Shown in pieces: positions 1-7,185 of a DNA stretch of 64,000 bases. Both the position numbers and the translations under genes were made by a program. The first letter of the stretch is position 1, and the number at the start of each line of letters is the position of its first letter. The stretch is from Tardiphaga robiniae (GTDB lineage: Bacteria; Pseudomonadota; Alphaproteobacteria; Rhizobiales; Xanthobacteraceae), in NCBI RefSeq assembly GCF_001618955.1, contig NZ_LVYV01000004.1, positions 112,902 through 176,901 on the forward strand, given 5' to 3'. Under the pieces are notes generated by a model. It did no database searches, had not been told where the DNA came from, and worked only from the letters and a program-made list of their open reading frames with translations.

Positions 1-2
1 AG

Positions 3-164
3 ATGAGTCACTGGGCGGAATACGACTACATTGTCATCAACCACAATGTAGAGGAGGCCTATAGTGAGGTGCAGTCGATCCTCAAGGCCGAACGTCTGAA
101 GCGCGAACGTCGCACCGGACTGACGTCATTCGTGCGCGGATTGCAGCAAGAGCTCGAAGGCTAA
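3..164 (+). CDS. gmk: guanylate kinase, C-terminal fragment (cut by window edge)
   Basis: The reading frame is open from the left edge to a TAA at 162-164. It encodes the last 53 or so residues of a protein ending in HWAEYDYIVIN, then VQSILKAERLKRER, then TGLTSFVRGLQ. This matches the C-terminal tail of alphaproteobacterial guanylate kinase, which phosphorylates GMP to GDP in the cytoplasm. The P-loop and GMP-binding region lie outside the window, so the call rests on the tail alone. The next gene begins 4 bases downstream, so the two are probably cotranscribed. Confidence 0.75.
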   Translation: MSHWAEYDYIVINHNVEEAYSEVQSILKAERLKRERRTGLTSFVRGLQQELEG

Positions 165-168
165 CGCC

Positions 169-792
169 ATGCAGGTATTGTTCTGGAATGAGCGCACGCA
201 GCAGCTCGGCGATGGCGCACGGGTATTCGATCCGCTAGCGCTGACATGGCGTGACGATGCGCCGGAGCATGATGGTAAAGCTGTGACGGCTTCCGAGGCG
301 TTGCTGCGGCTCGCAGCAACGCGCAAGCTGCGCCGTGTGCCTATCGGCATCATCGGGCCGCGAGACGCGACACAAGCGCAATACGATCTCGCCGAACAGA
401 TGGGCGCGGCATTGGCGCGCCATGGCCTGCAACTGTTGTGCGGCGGCAAGAACGGCGTGATGGAAGCGGCGTGCAAGGGCCATGCACAGGAGGGCGGCAT
501 GCCCGTCGGCCTGTTGCCCGATGAGGAGTGGCACGCAGCCAATCCCTATGTTGCGATCCCCATCGCAACGGGCATAGGCCCCGCACGGAATGCCATTATC
601 GCGCGCGCATGTCTCGTGCTGGTCGCGATTGGCGGAGGTGTCGGGACACTCTCGGAGATGGCGCTGGGACTACAATTCAATCGTCTGGTGCTGGCGATGG
701 CCGATGCGCCAGAGGTGAATACGGTCGAGCGCGTCGCTGATGTCGACGGCGTCATTGCTCGCATCGCAGCACGCCTTCTCGCAAATGCATAA
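169..792 (+). CDS. SLOG/LOG-family nucleotide-binding protein (TIGR00725-like)
   Basis: This 207-residue protein has a Rossmann-like core: IGIIGPRDA near residue 58, the motif CGGKNGVMEAA near 90, and GGGVGTLSEMALG near 150. The last matches the PGGxGTxxE signature of the LOG/'lysine decarboxylase-like' SLOG superfamily. Family members bind nucleotides, and some release cytokinin-type bases from nucleoside monophosphates. The first glycine-rich element here resembles the TIGR00725 branch rather than the classical LOG enzymes, so no substrate is assigned. It starts 4 bases after gmk, and an unrelated Pho-type promoter follows it. Confidence 0.75.
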   Translation: MQVLFWNERTQQLGDGARVFDPLALTWRDDAPEHDGKAVTASEALLRLAATRKLRRVPIGIIGPRDATQAQYDLAEQMGAALARHGLQLLCGGKNGVMEAACKGHAQEGGMPVGLLPDEEWHAANPYVAIPIATGIGPARNAIIARACLVLVAIGGGVGTLSEMALGLQFNRLVLAMADAPEVNTVERVADVDGVIARIAARLLANA

Positions 793-802
793 CTTTGCCG
801 CT

Positions 803-834
803 CTGTCATAAAACTGATATGCCGCCGTTATACT
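803..834 (+). promoter_or_regulatory. candidate Pho box and -10 element upstream of the ABC importer operon
   Basis: CTGTCAT at 803-809 and CTGATAT at 814-820 are spaced 11 bp start to start with an AAAA spacer, which is the geometry of a PhoB binding site (consensus CTGTCAT-N4-CTGTCAT; the second half matches 5 of 7). A TATACT -10 element follows at 829-834, 8 bp after the box, so the box would replace the -35 as in PhoB-activated promoters. The first gene starts at 878. The site is read by eye; PhoB control is inferred. Confidence 0.55.
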
Positions 835-877
835 GAGGCGCAGACTTCAGCATCACATTTGACAGGGGACGTGGCTC

Positions 878-1666
878 GTGCCGTTCGTCGCGATCGCCTA
901 TCTGATTTTTCTCGCGGCGCCAGTCCTGTTGTTGTTCGTCGGCTCTTTTGGAGAAGTCTGGAGTGGCACGCTGCTGCCGTCAGGCTTCACCTGGCGCTGG
1001 TATCAGGAAGTCGCCGGCGATCCCAGCTTTCGACGCGCTTTCACCACCAGCCTGAAGATCGTCACGACCACCTGCATTCTCAACATCCTGATCGGACTTC
1101 CGCTGGCTTACGCCATTCATGCCGGCGCCCGCGGCGGCGTGCGGCTCGCGGCGCGGATTGTCACGCTGATGCCGATTGCCGTGCCCGAGCTGGTTCTCGC
1201 TTTCGGCTTCATACTCGTCTTCTCGTCGGATGCATTGCCGTGGCTCGGCAGTTTCTGGCTGCTGGCGGCGGGGCACCTCGTGCTAACGTTGCCCTATACG
1301 GTGACCGCACTGGTTGCCGATATGGATCAACTCGGGCTCGCCGAATATGAGCACGCGGCCGCAACGCTCGGCGCATCTTTTCCGGCCCGCATGTGGGACG
1401 TGACGCTGCCGCAACTGCATACGAGCCTGCTGTCCTGCATGCTGACGGTGGCCGCGCTGTCGATCGGCGAATTTCAACTGTCCAATCTGGTCTCAGGTTT
1501 CCTGTCGCGCACCTATCCGGTGGTGCTGCTGCAGGCCTTTTACGGCGCGACGGGCTTTGCCTGCGCCGCCACCGTCGTATTGCTTGGGCTTGCGATGATC
1601 GCATCGCTGACCAGCGGGCTGACGGCGCGGGTCACCGGCCGGCGTAAAGTGGGGGCAGGCGCGTGA
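878..1666 (+). CDS. ABC transporter permease (PotC/PhnV-like)
   Basis: This 262-residue inner-membrane protein has about six hydrophobic segments and the binding-protein-dependent permease domain. The EAA-type loop lies around residues 152-180 (EYEHAAATLGAS..MWDVTLPQ). It starts with GTG at 878; a stop lies in frame at 860-862 and a GGGG ribosome-binding site sits at 865-868. It is the first gene of the permease-ATPase-binding protein-permease operon and overlaps the ATPase gene by 4 bases (GTGA). The family includes polyamine, iron and 2-aminoethylphosphonate importers. Substrate cannot be read from the permease; the Pho-type promoter favours a phosphorus compound. Confidence 0.88.
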   Translation: MPFVAIAYLIFLAAPVLLLFVGSFGEVWSGTLLPSGFTWRWYQEVAGDPSFRRAFTTSLKIVTTTCILNILIGLPLAYAIHAGARGGVRLAARIVTLMPIAVPELVLAFGFILVFSSDALPWLGSFWLLAAGHLVLTLPYTVTALVADMDQLGLAEYEHAAATLGASFPARMWDVTLPQLHTSLLSCMLTVAALSIGEFQLSNLVSGFLSRTYPVVLLQAFYGATGFACAATVVLLGLAMIASLTSGLTARVTGRRKVGAGA

Positions 1667-2703
1667 CGCTGCGATACGATCAAGTGAGCTACCGCTATCC
1701 CGGCACGAGCACTGGCGTGTTCGACATTGCTCTGGAGATCGGCCGCGGCGAATTGCTGGCCATCATCGGCGCCTCGGGGTCGGGCAAATCGACGATTCTG
1801 AAATTGCTGGCGGGCTTCCTCAAGCCTGACACCGGGCGCATCCTGATCGATGGCAAGGACGTCGGCGCGTCACTGCCCGAGGCGCGTCGTCTGGGTGTCG
1901 TGTTTCAGAACTATGCGTTGTTCCCGCATATGCGGCTTTGGGAAAACATCGCCTATCCGCTGAAGGTGCGCGGCATCGCCAAACAGGCGCGGCGCGCGCG
2001 TGCTATTGAGATGCTCGGACGGGTCGGCATGGGCAAACGCGCGGAAGACTATCCGGCGGAATTGTCGGGCGGTCAGCAGCAGCGCATCGCGCTGGCCCGT
2101 GCGCTGGTGTTCGAGCCGCAGGGACTGCTGCTCGACGAACCGCTGTCGGCGCTCGATGCGGGGTTGCGACTGGAAATGCGCGACGAAATTCTGCGCGTGC
2201 AGCGTCAGGCCGGCATTGCGACGCTGCTGGTGACGCATGATCAGGAAGAGGCGCTGTCAATTGCCGACAAGGTCGTGATGATGCGCGATGGTCGCATCGT
2301 GCAGATCGGCACGCCGCGCGAATTATACGAGACACCGGCCGATGCCAGTGTCGCGGCCTTTGTCGGTCAATCCAACCTGTGGCCCGGCAGCATTTCCGGT
2401 GACGGCATGGTGACAACGCCGGTTGGCGCGCTGGCCTGCGACACGCAGGGCAAGAGCATCGGCACAAAGGTCACCGTCTTCGTACGCCCCGAGCGGGTCG
2501 AGCCCATCACGGGTCCGGTCGACGCGAGCAATCCCTGCTGCTTCGCGGGCAGCATGTCGGCCGACCGCTATCTTGGTCCCGTCAGGCGGATCGATATGGC
2601 CGTCGCTGGCGGGGCCATCCGTCTCGAAACTCATCTGCGCGGGTCGATCACCGGCGTGACGATCCCGCACGATGCCATCCGCCTTCTTCCCCCGACCTCA
2701 TAA
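1663..2703 (+). CDS. ABC transporter ATP-binding protein (PotA/FbpC/PhnT-like)
   Basis: This 346-residue ATPase has Walker A GASGSGKST (residues 37-45), the ABC signature LSGGQQQRIALARAL (around 135), Walker B LLLDEPLSALDA (about 155) and the H-loop VTHDQEEAL. The last 110 or so residues form a TOBE-like regulatory domain. This layout is that of the polyamine/iron/phosphonate importer class (CUT1/POPT-type). It starts with GTG overlapping the permease stop, implying translational coupling. It energises uptake through the two permeases encoded on either side. Confidence 0.9.
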   Translation: MTLRYDQVSYRYPGTSTGVFDIALEIGRGELLAIIGASGSGKSTILKLLAGFLKPDTGRILIDGKDVGASLPEARRLGVVFQNYALFPHMRLWENIAYPLKVRGIAKQARRARAIEMLGRVGMGKRAEDYPAELSGGQQQRIALARALVFEPQGLLLDEPLSALDAGLRLEMRDEILRVQRQAGIATLLVTHDQEEALSIADKVVMMRDGRIVQIGTPRELYETPADASVAAFVGQSNLWPGSISGDGMVTTPVGALACDTQGKSIGTKVTVFVRPERVEPITGPVDASNPCCFAGSMSADRYLGPVRRIDMAVAGGAIRLETHLRGSITGVTIPHDAIRLLPPTS

Positions 2704-2714
2704 AGGAGATCGAC

Positions 2715-3794
2715 ATGAACCGACGCAAGTTTCTGAGCGGCGTTGCCGCAGCCTCCCTCGCCATTGCCATTAGCCCGGCCGCATGGGCCTTCGAAGGTGC
2801 CGAGCTCTATGTCGGCGAGAAGACGCTGTACGAAGCCGCGCGCAAGGAGGGCCTCGTCGTGTCGTTCGATACCGGACCGACCTGGGCCAACTGGGCCAAC
2901 CAGTTCAAGGCCTTCCAGAAGCGCTATCCCGGCGTCGAAATGGTCTATAACGACCTTGGTTCGGCCGCGACCGTCGTCGCCCTCGACAAGGCGCGCAATC
3001 GTCCGCAGGCCGATACGGCCTATTACTTTGCAGCGTCCGCTCTGGACGCAGCAAAGGCCGGCGTCGTCGATGGCTTCAAGCCGGTGAATTTCGACAAGCT
3101 CGCCGATCCGCTGCGCGAGGCCGAAGGCCGCTGGTTCACCATCCACACGCTGAGCGTGGCCTTCCTCGTCAACACCAAGCTGGTCAAGACCGTGCCGCAG
3201 AGCTGGGCTGATCTTCTGAAGCCGGAATACAAGAACGCCATTGTGTATCAGGACCCGCGCTCGACGGGGCAGGGCCAGGTGGTGGCCTTCGCCGCGGCCT
3301 TCGGTAACGGCGGCAGCATGGACAATGTCGCGCCGGGCATCGACTATCTGGGCAAGCTGACCAAGGCCGGCAATGTGTTGCGCACGGTCGGCACCACGCC
3401 TTACGCACAGTTCCTGAAGGGCGAGATCCCGATCTGGATCGGCTACGAGAACGATGGTTTGAAAGCCAAGTTCACCGACGGTCTCGGCGATGGCGTCGCC
3501 GTTGTTATTCCGAAGGAAGCATCGGCTGCCGCGCCTTACGCGATCTCGCTGGTGAAGAACGGCCCGAACCCGAACGCCGGCAAGCTCTGGCTCAACTTCA
3601 TCATGAGCGAAGAAGGCCAGAAGATCTTCGCCGAGGGCTATGTGCGTCCGGCCGTGCCCGGTGTCGCCCTGCCGCCAAGCGTTGCCGACAAGATGCCGGC
3701 TGCGCCGCAGGTGCAGGCGATGGATATCGCCAAGGCCACCGCGAAGAAGGCCGAGATCGACGCCGGCTGGGCCAAGGCCGTCCTCGGTCAGTAA
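2715..3794 (+). CDS. ABC transporter periplasmic substrate-binding protein (FbpA/AfuA/PhnS-type)
   Basis: This 359-residue protein has an N-terminal export signal ending near AAWA (residue 25). The signal reads NRRKFLSG, matching a twin-arginine (Tat) motif, so it may be folded before export. The mature part is a type 2 periplasmic binding protein with the family pattern of iron(III)- and phosphonate-type binders (VNTKLVKTVPQSWADLL; IVYQDPRSTGQGQV). A ribosome-binding site AAGGAG lies at 2703-2708, and the ATG at 2715 follows the ATPase gene by 11 bases. Iron is the default label for such proteins. With a Pho-type promoter, an organophosphorus ligand such as 2-aminoethylphosphonate is at least as likely. 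Confidence 0.85.
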   Translation: MNRRKFLSGVAAASLAIAISPAAWAFEGAELYVGEKTLYEAARKEGLVVSFDTGPTWANWANQFKAFQKRYPGVEMVYNDLGSAATVVALDKARNRPQADTAYYFAASALDAAKAGVVDGFKPVNFDKLADPLREAEGRWFTIHTLSVAFLVNTKLVKTVPQSWADLLKPEYKNAIVYQDPRSTGQGQVVAFAAAFGNGGSMDNVAPGIDYLGKLTKAGNVLRTVGTTPYAQFLKGEIPIWIGYENDGLKAKFTDGLGDGVAVVIPKEASAAAPYAISLVKNGPNPNAGKLWLNFIMSEEGQKIFAEGYVRPAVPGVALPPSVADKMPAAPQVQAMDIAKATAKKAEIDAGWAKAVLGQ

Positions 3795-3809
3795 GCCGAA
3801 CTCACCAAA

Positions 3810-3837
3810 GCGATCCCCGCGTCAGAGCGGGGATCGC
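3810..3837 (+). terminator. strong hairpin inside the ABC operon (attenuator-like)
   Basis: The 11-bp arms at 3810-3820 (GCGATCCCCGC) and 3827-3837 pair perfectly around a 6-base loop, followed by GTCTTTGTC. The run of T is short. Because it sits between the binding-protein gene and the last permease gene of the same transporter, it probably reduces read-through or stabilises the upstream mRNA, giving more binding protein than second permease. That role is inferred. Confidence 0.55.
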
Positions 3838-3866
3838 GTCTTTGTCATTGCGGAATAAAGATCACG

Positions 3867-4691
3867 ATGAGCGCCCGCGTCCCGACATCCATGCTCGCTG
3901 CATTCGCCGTGCCCGGCAGCGTGGTGCTGGGATTGTTCTTTCTGATCCCGGTTTGTGCGGTGCTGGTCGGCGCCTTTGCGGATGGCGGCAGTGCGTTCGG
4001 TCGTCTCGCGGGCGATCCCGTGTTCTGGAACGGCCTGCGCGGCACGATGGTGCTGGGTACCGTCGCACCGCTGTTCTCGCTCGTTGTCGGCTTCTGCGTT
4101 GCACTTGCGCTGGCGCGTTTCGCGCCAGGCCTCCGTACGGCAGCCTTGATCGCGATCTCGCTACCGCTGACATTCTCCGGGCTGATCGTCGCTTACGGTT
4201 TCATTCTTCTGCTCGGCCGCGCCGGCTTCGTGACGCTGTTGCTCGCCAAACTGGGCTTCGATCCCGCGGTGATCGGCGGTTTCATCTTCTCACCGGTAGG
4301 ACTGGGACTGGCCTATTCCTACTATCTGGTGCCGCGCGTCGTGTTGATCGTGCTGCCGGCGATCAGCAATTTCGATCGCAACCAGATGCTGGCCTCGCGT
4401 TCGCTCGGTGCAGGGAGCTTCCGCACGCTGACTGAAGTGATGCTGCCGCAGATATTACCGAGCCTGATCGCAGCCTATTGCCTGACGGCAGCGGTCGCCG
4501 TCGGCGCCTATGGCACCGCGCTGGCGCTCGCCGGCACGCAGGTGAATATCCTGCCGCTGGTGCTCTACAGCAAAATCTCGGAGACGGGGACCGATCTGCC
4601 GGCCGCATCCGCAGCATCGATCGTGCTGGTGGCGATCTGCGCCGTCGTCGTGGCGATCGGCGAAGCGATGCGTCCGCAGCGCAAGTCGTAG
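3867..4691 (+). CDS. ABC transporter permease (PotB/PhnU-like)
   Basis: This 274-residue inner-membrane permease has six or so membrane segments and an EAA-loop region (LASRSLGAGSFRTLTEVMLPQ) around residues 172-192. It is the second permease of the importer that starts at 878, separated from the binding-protein gene by 72 bases that contain a strong hairpin. The gene ends 13 bases before the oppositely oriented small secreted protein gene. The start ATG at 3867 has only a weak ribosome-binding site, consistent with lower expression than the binding protein. Confidence 0.87.
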   Translation: MSARVPTSMLAAFAVPGSVVLGLFFLIPVCAVLVGAFADGGSAFGRLAGDPVFWNGLRGTMVLGTVAPLFSLVVGFCVALALARFAPGLRTAALIAISLPLTFSGLIVAYGFILLLGRAGFVTLLLAKLGFDPAVIGGFIFSPVGLGLAYSYYLVPRVVLIVLPAISNFDRNQMLASRSLGAGSFRTLTEVMLPQILPSLIAAYCLTAAVAVGAYGTALALAGTQVNILPLVLYSKISETGTDLPAASAASIVLVAICAVVVAIGEAMRPQRKS

Positions 4692-4704
4692 TCGCTGCCG
4701 CCGA

Positions 4705-5190
4705 TCATTGCTTGCTGGCCGTCCAGCGACCGGTGCAACCGTTCGACATTTGCATCGAGCCGCCACCACCGCGGCCGGACAGGCGGCCGGTCATGACCGC
4801 GCTCACACTGCCGCTGCTGCCGACCCCTTGCAATACGCCGCTTGGACTGATGTTACCGCCCCCGCCGACGCTCCCACCGGAGATCGTCAATGTGCTGCTG
4901 GCGGTTTTGCCCGCACACACCGACGATTGACCGATGAATGCGATCAGCCAGGTGCCATCGAATCTGGCGGCGCTGCCGCCGCCGTCACCAGAGCTGCGGC
5001 GGGCCGGAGCTGCACGCTGCTCGGATCGCGGCGGGCGGGCTGGCTTGGCGGCAGGCGGCTCGGAGGATGAGCCGGACAGCGACTTGCTGTCATTGCCGAG
5101 GCTGCCGCCGGTCGCGCCCTGACTCCATGCGTCGCTGCCGCCGAGTGTGATGATGAGCAGGCTGGTGAGGATGATCTGCGGGATTGCCAT
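4705..5190 (-). CDS. small secreted protein, second of a tandem paralog pair
   Basis: This 161-residue protein has a signal peptide (about residues 1-23), then the motif QGATGGSLGNDSKSLSGSS, an Arg/Pro-rich linker (about 45-72), and a C-terminal domain of about 85 residues starting FDGTW and ending NGCTGRWTASKQ. The same layout and end sequences occur in the gene directly upstream, so the two arose by tandem duplication. The upstream gene's stop lies 6 bases before this start, so translation is probably coupled. I recognise the family as one of unknown function common in Bradyrhizobium relatives. The C-terminal domain has a single Cys pair (about residues 92 and 152), which may form a disulfide in the periplasm. 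Confidence 0.8.
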   Translation of the reverse strand: MAIPQIILTSLLIITLGGSDAWSQGATGGSLGNDSKSLSGSSSEPPAAKPARPPRSEQRAAPARRSSGDGGGSAARFDGTWLIAFIGQSSVCAGKTASSTLTISGGSVGGGGNISPSGVLQGVGSSGSVSAVMTGRLSGRGGGGSMQMSNGCTGRWTASKQ

Positions 5191-5196
5191 GGGCGG

Positions 5197-5700
5197 TTAC
5201 TGCTTGCTCGCGACCCAGCGGCCCGAGCATCCATCGGATCGCTGGAAAACTCCCGAACCGGTACGGCCGGAGAGGCGCCCCTGGCTGGTGACGCGGATGC
5301 CGCTGTAGTTTCCGCTTCCACGCACTGTCCCGTTGGCGCTGACCGGGGCGCTGCCGTCTTTGCCGATCATCCTTCCGTTGGACACGACAAAGCTTTCCGT
5401 GAACGTGTCGGAACAGCCGGAGGTGCCTACGCTCGATATCGACCAGGCGCCGTCGAAATTTCCGCCGCCTCCCGCGCCCTCACCACGGTTGCGTGAGGTG
5501 GTTTGACGGCGCGGCGCGCGGCGCTCGGAGCTTTCGCGTTGGGCAGGCGCGGCCGATCGGGATTCGGGGGAGGAGCCCGATAGCGTCTTGCTGTCGTTGC
5601 CAAGGCTGCCACCGGTTGCGCCCTGTGCCAGAGCTGCGTCTCCCGAAAATGTCAGAACGGCCAAACCAATCAGAAGTCCAGATCGAAAAATCATGTTCAA
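5197..5700 (-). CDS. small secreted protein, first of a tandem paralog pair
   Basis: This 167-residue protein has a signal peptide to about residue 25, the motif QGATGGSLGNDSKTLSGSS at 26-44, a strongly basic linker (SERRAPRRQTTSRNRGEG, about 58-75), a Gly run, and a C-terminal domain from FDGAW (82) to GCSGRWVASKQ (167). It shares all these parts with the downstream gene at 4705-5190. It lies 24 bases after the caspase-like protease gene on the same strand, so the three probably form one operon. No function is known to me. The basic linker is a possible cleavage region for an Arg/Lys-specific caspase homolog; this is inference. Confidence 0.8.
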   Translation of the reverse strand: MNMIFRSGLLIGLAVLTFSGDAALAQGATGGSLGNDSKTLSGSSPESRSAAPAQRESSERRAPRRQTTSRNRGEGAGGGGNFDGAWSISSVGTSGCSDTFTESFVVSNGRMIGKDGSAPVSANGTVRGSGNYSGIRVTSQGRLSGRTGSGVFQRSDGCSGRWVASKQ

Positions 5701-5724
5701 TAACTTTCAAAAAACAGATCGAAC

Positions 5725-7104
5725 TTACAATTTCGCGTCAGGGCCCACCGTGGCATTGGCGCAAATGGCGCCGACGATCGGACATGATTTTCCTGTCTTA
5801 GTGCATTGATCGATGGCCGCATCGCGCGCTTGCGCAAGCGTGGGCCGCGCGACCAGCGACCAGTTGCCGCCGAGAGCCGCGAAGGCGCCGCAATTCGCTC
5901 CGTAAAACGACAGTTCGAGCGGGCAGCGAGCTGTGCCGCATTGGGCGCGTGCCTTGGTCACGGCTGACTTGCGGGACGGTTGATCCCACGACATGCCCCA
6001 CTTCTTGTTCTTGATGTCGTAGACGATCGAGCCCCATTGTTTCTGGTCGCTCGCGCTGCGCAAACGCTGCAGCAGGCCCTCGGTCGCCTCTCCGGTTGGT
6101 GGCATGCCGCCCTTGACCTGGAAATCGCGGATCGCAACCGCGATTCCATTCTTGCTGTTCAGCGGTTCGGGATCGAAATTCAGCTCATAAAGCCGGTCGC
6201 TGATTTCCGTAAGCTTGATTGGATCGGTGATCGGCAATTTGTCGAAGTCGATCCGCGGCGCATCGGGCAGGCGTGCTTCCTGCACGGGCTTCTGCGGCAC
6301 GACGAGCGGCACGGTGGCGGTTGGTGCCACGAAGTAAAACGTGCCGTCGATTGGCGACGACGATACCCATGGCTGTTGCGAGCCGCCGGTGGCGCGCTTC
6401 ACGGCAAGGCCGACCTGATTGAAGGTCTGGAAAATATCGAGCCCGGCCTGACGCACGGTACTCGCCAATGCCTTGGTATAGGGGCTGTTACCATCGCTGC
6501 CGTCCTGCGCCACGCTGCCGGGCTGGGTCGCATAGGAGATCAGGGTGCCTTCCGGTGCGCGCATCTGGGCAAGGCCGCCTTCCGAGGCGCGCAGGCCACG
6601 CGACCCGAACGGATTGTTCCGGCAGGCATCGAGGATGACCATGTTGAGGCGCGTGCCGGAGCCCTGCATCTGGCGCAGCACCAGATTAATATCGACCATC
6701 TGGAAATCGACATCCGCCTCGCGGGTCGGATTGGCGTTCACCGGCACGAGGTAATTGGAGCCGCTGACCTGCACGCCGTGGCCTGCGTAATAGAACAGGG
6801 CGACGTCAGCGCCCTGAACCTGCCGGCCGAAATTCTGCACGGCGAGATCAAGTGCGCTTTTATCCAGGTCCAATTGCGCAGTGCCGCCGATCAGCGTGAA
6901 GCCGAGACCGCTCAGCGTCTCCGCCATCAGCTTCGCGTCGTTCTTCGGATTATCGAGGCGGGTGATGTTCTGGTAGCCTGAATTGCCGACCACAAGCGCG
7001 ATGCGCTTCTCGGCCAATGCAGCGCTGACCGAGAGCAGCAAAGTCAGGGCCATCAGCGCGGCAATTCGCGCAAGTGATCTGACCGGTTGGACGAAATGGT
7101 CCAT
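5725..7104 (-). CDS. secreted caspase-like (peptidase C14) protease with PG-binding-like and DUF4189 regions
   Basis: From the ATG at 7104 the protein has 459 residues: a signal peptide (1-31), a caspase fold (32-260) with catalytic His109 in YYAGHGVQ and Cys161 in LDACRNNPF, a segment around 297-350 resembling a peptidoglycan-binding repeat (AIRDFQVKGGMPPTGEA), and a Cys-rich C-terminal DUF4189-like domain (about 365-446). Both catalytic residues are present, so an active protease is expected, acting outside the cytoplasm. The start at 7104 is preferred because an AGGA ribosome-binding site lies 8 bases upstream and the signal peptide then begins normally; GTG 7128 and ATG 7113 are alternatives. 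A perfect inverted repeat overlaps the start. Confidence 0.85.
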   Translation of the reverse strand: MDHFVQPVRSLARIAALMALTLLLSVSAALAEKRIALVVGNSGYQNITRLDNPKNDAKLMAETLSGLGFTLIGGTAQLDLDKSALDLAVQNFGRQVQGADVALFYYAGHGVQVSGSNYLVPVNANPTREADVDFQMVDINLVLRQMQGSGTRLNMVILDACRNNPFGSRGLRASEGGLAQMRAPEGTLISYATQPGSVAQDGSDGNSPYTKALASTVRQAGLDIFQTFNQVGLAVKRATGGSQQPWVSSSPIDGTFYFVAPTATVPLVVPQKPVQEARLPDAPRIDFDKLPITDPIKLTEISDRLYELNFDPEPLNSKNGIAVAIRDFQVKGGMPPTGEATEGLLQRLRSASDQKQWGSIVYDIKNKKWGMSWDQPSRKSAVTKARAQCGTARCPLELSFYGANCGAFAALGGNWSLVARPTLAQARDAAIDQCTKTGKSCPIVGAICANATVGPDAKL

Positions 7105-7130
7105 GTGTCCCATCCTGCAATGGGACACAT
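7103..7130. repeat. perfect 11-bp inverted repeat over the caspase gene start
   Basis: ATGTGTCCCAT (7103-7113) pairs perfectly with ATGGGACACAT (7120-7130) around the 6-base spacer CCTGCA. On the minus strand it covers the AGGA ribosome-binding site and touches the ATG at 7104. It could act as an operator or as an RNA hairpin that hides the translation start. Confidence 0.6.
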
Positions 7131-7185
7131 CCTAGCCCGGATCGCATGAAGCGCAATCCGAGCCAGAGCCTTGGCTCAGTCTAAT

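Noticed and set aside
5980..6981. Open frame of 333 codons on the plus strand opposite the caspase gene
   Set aside because: It is an antisense shadow of a gene with clear motifs; its composition is His/Arg/Ala-rich and shows no family.
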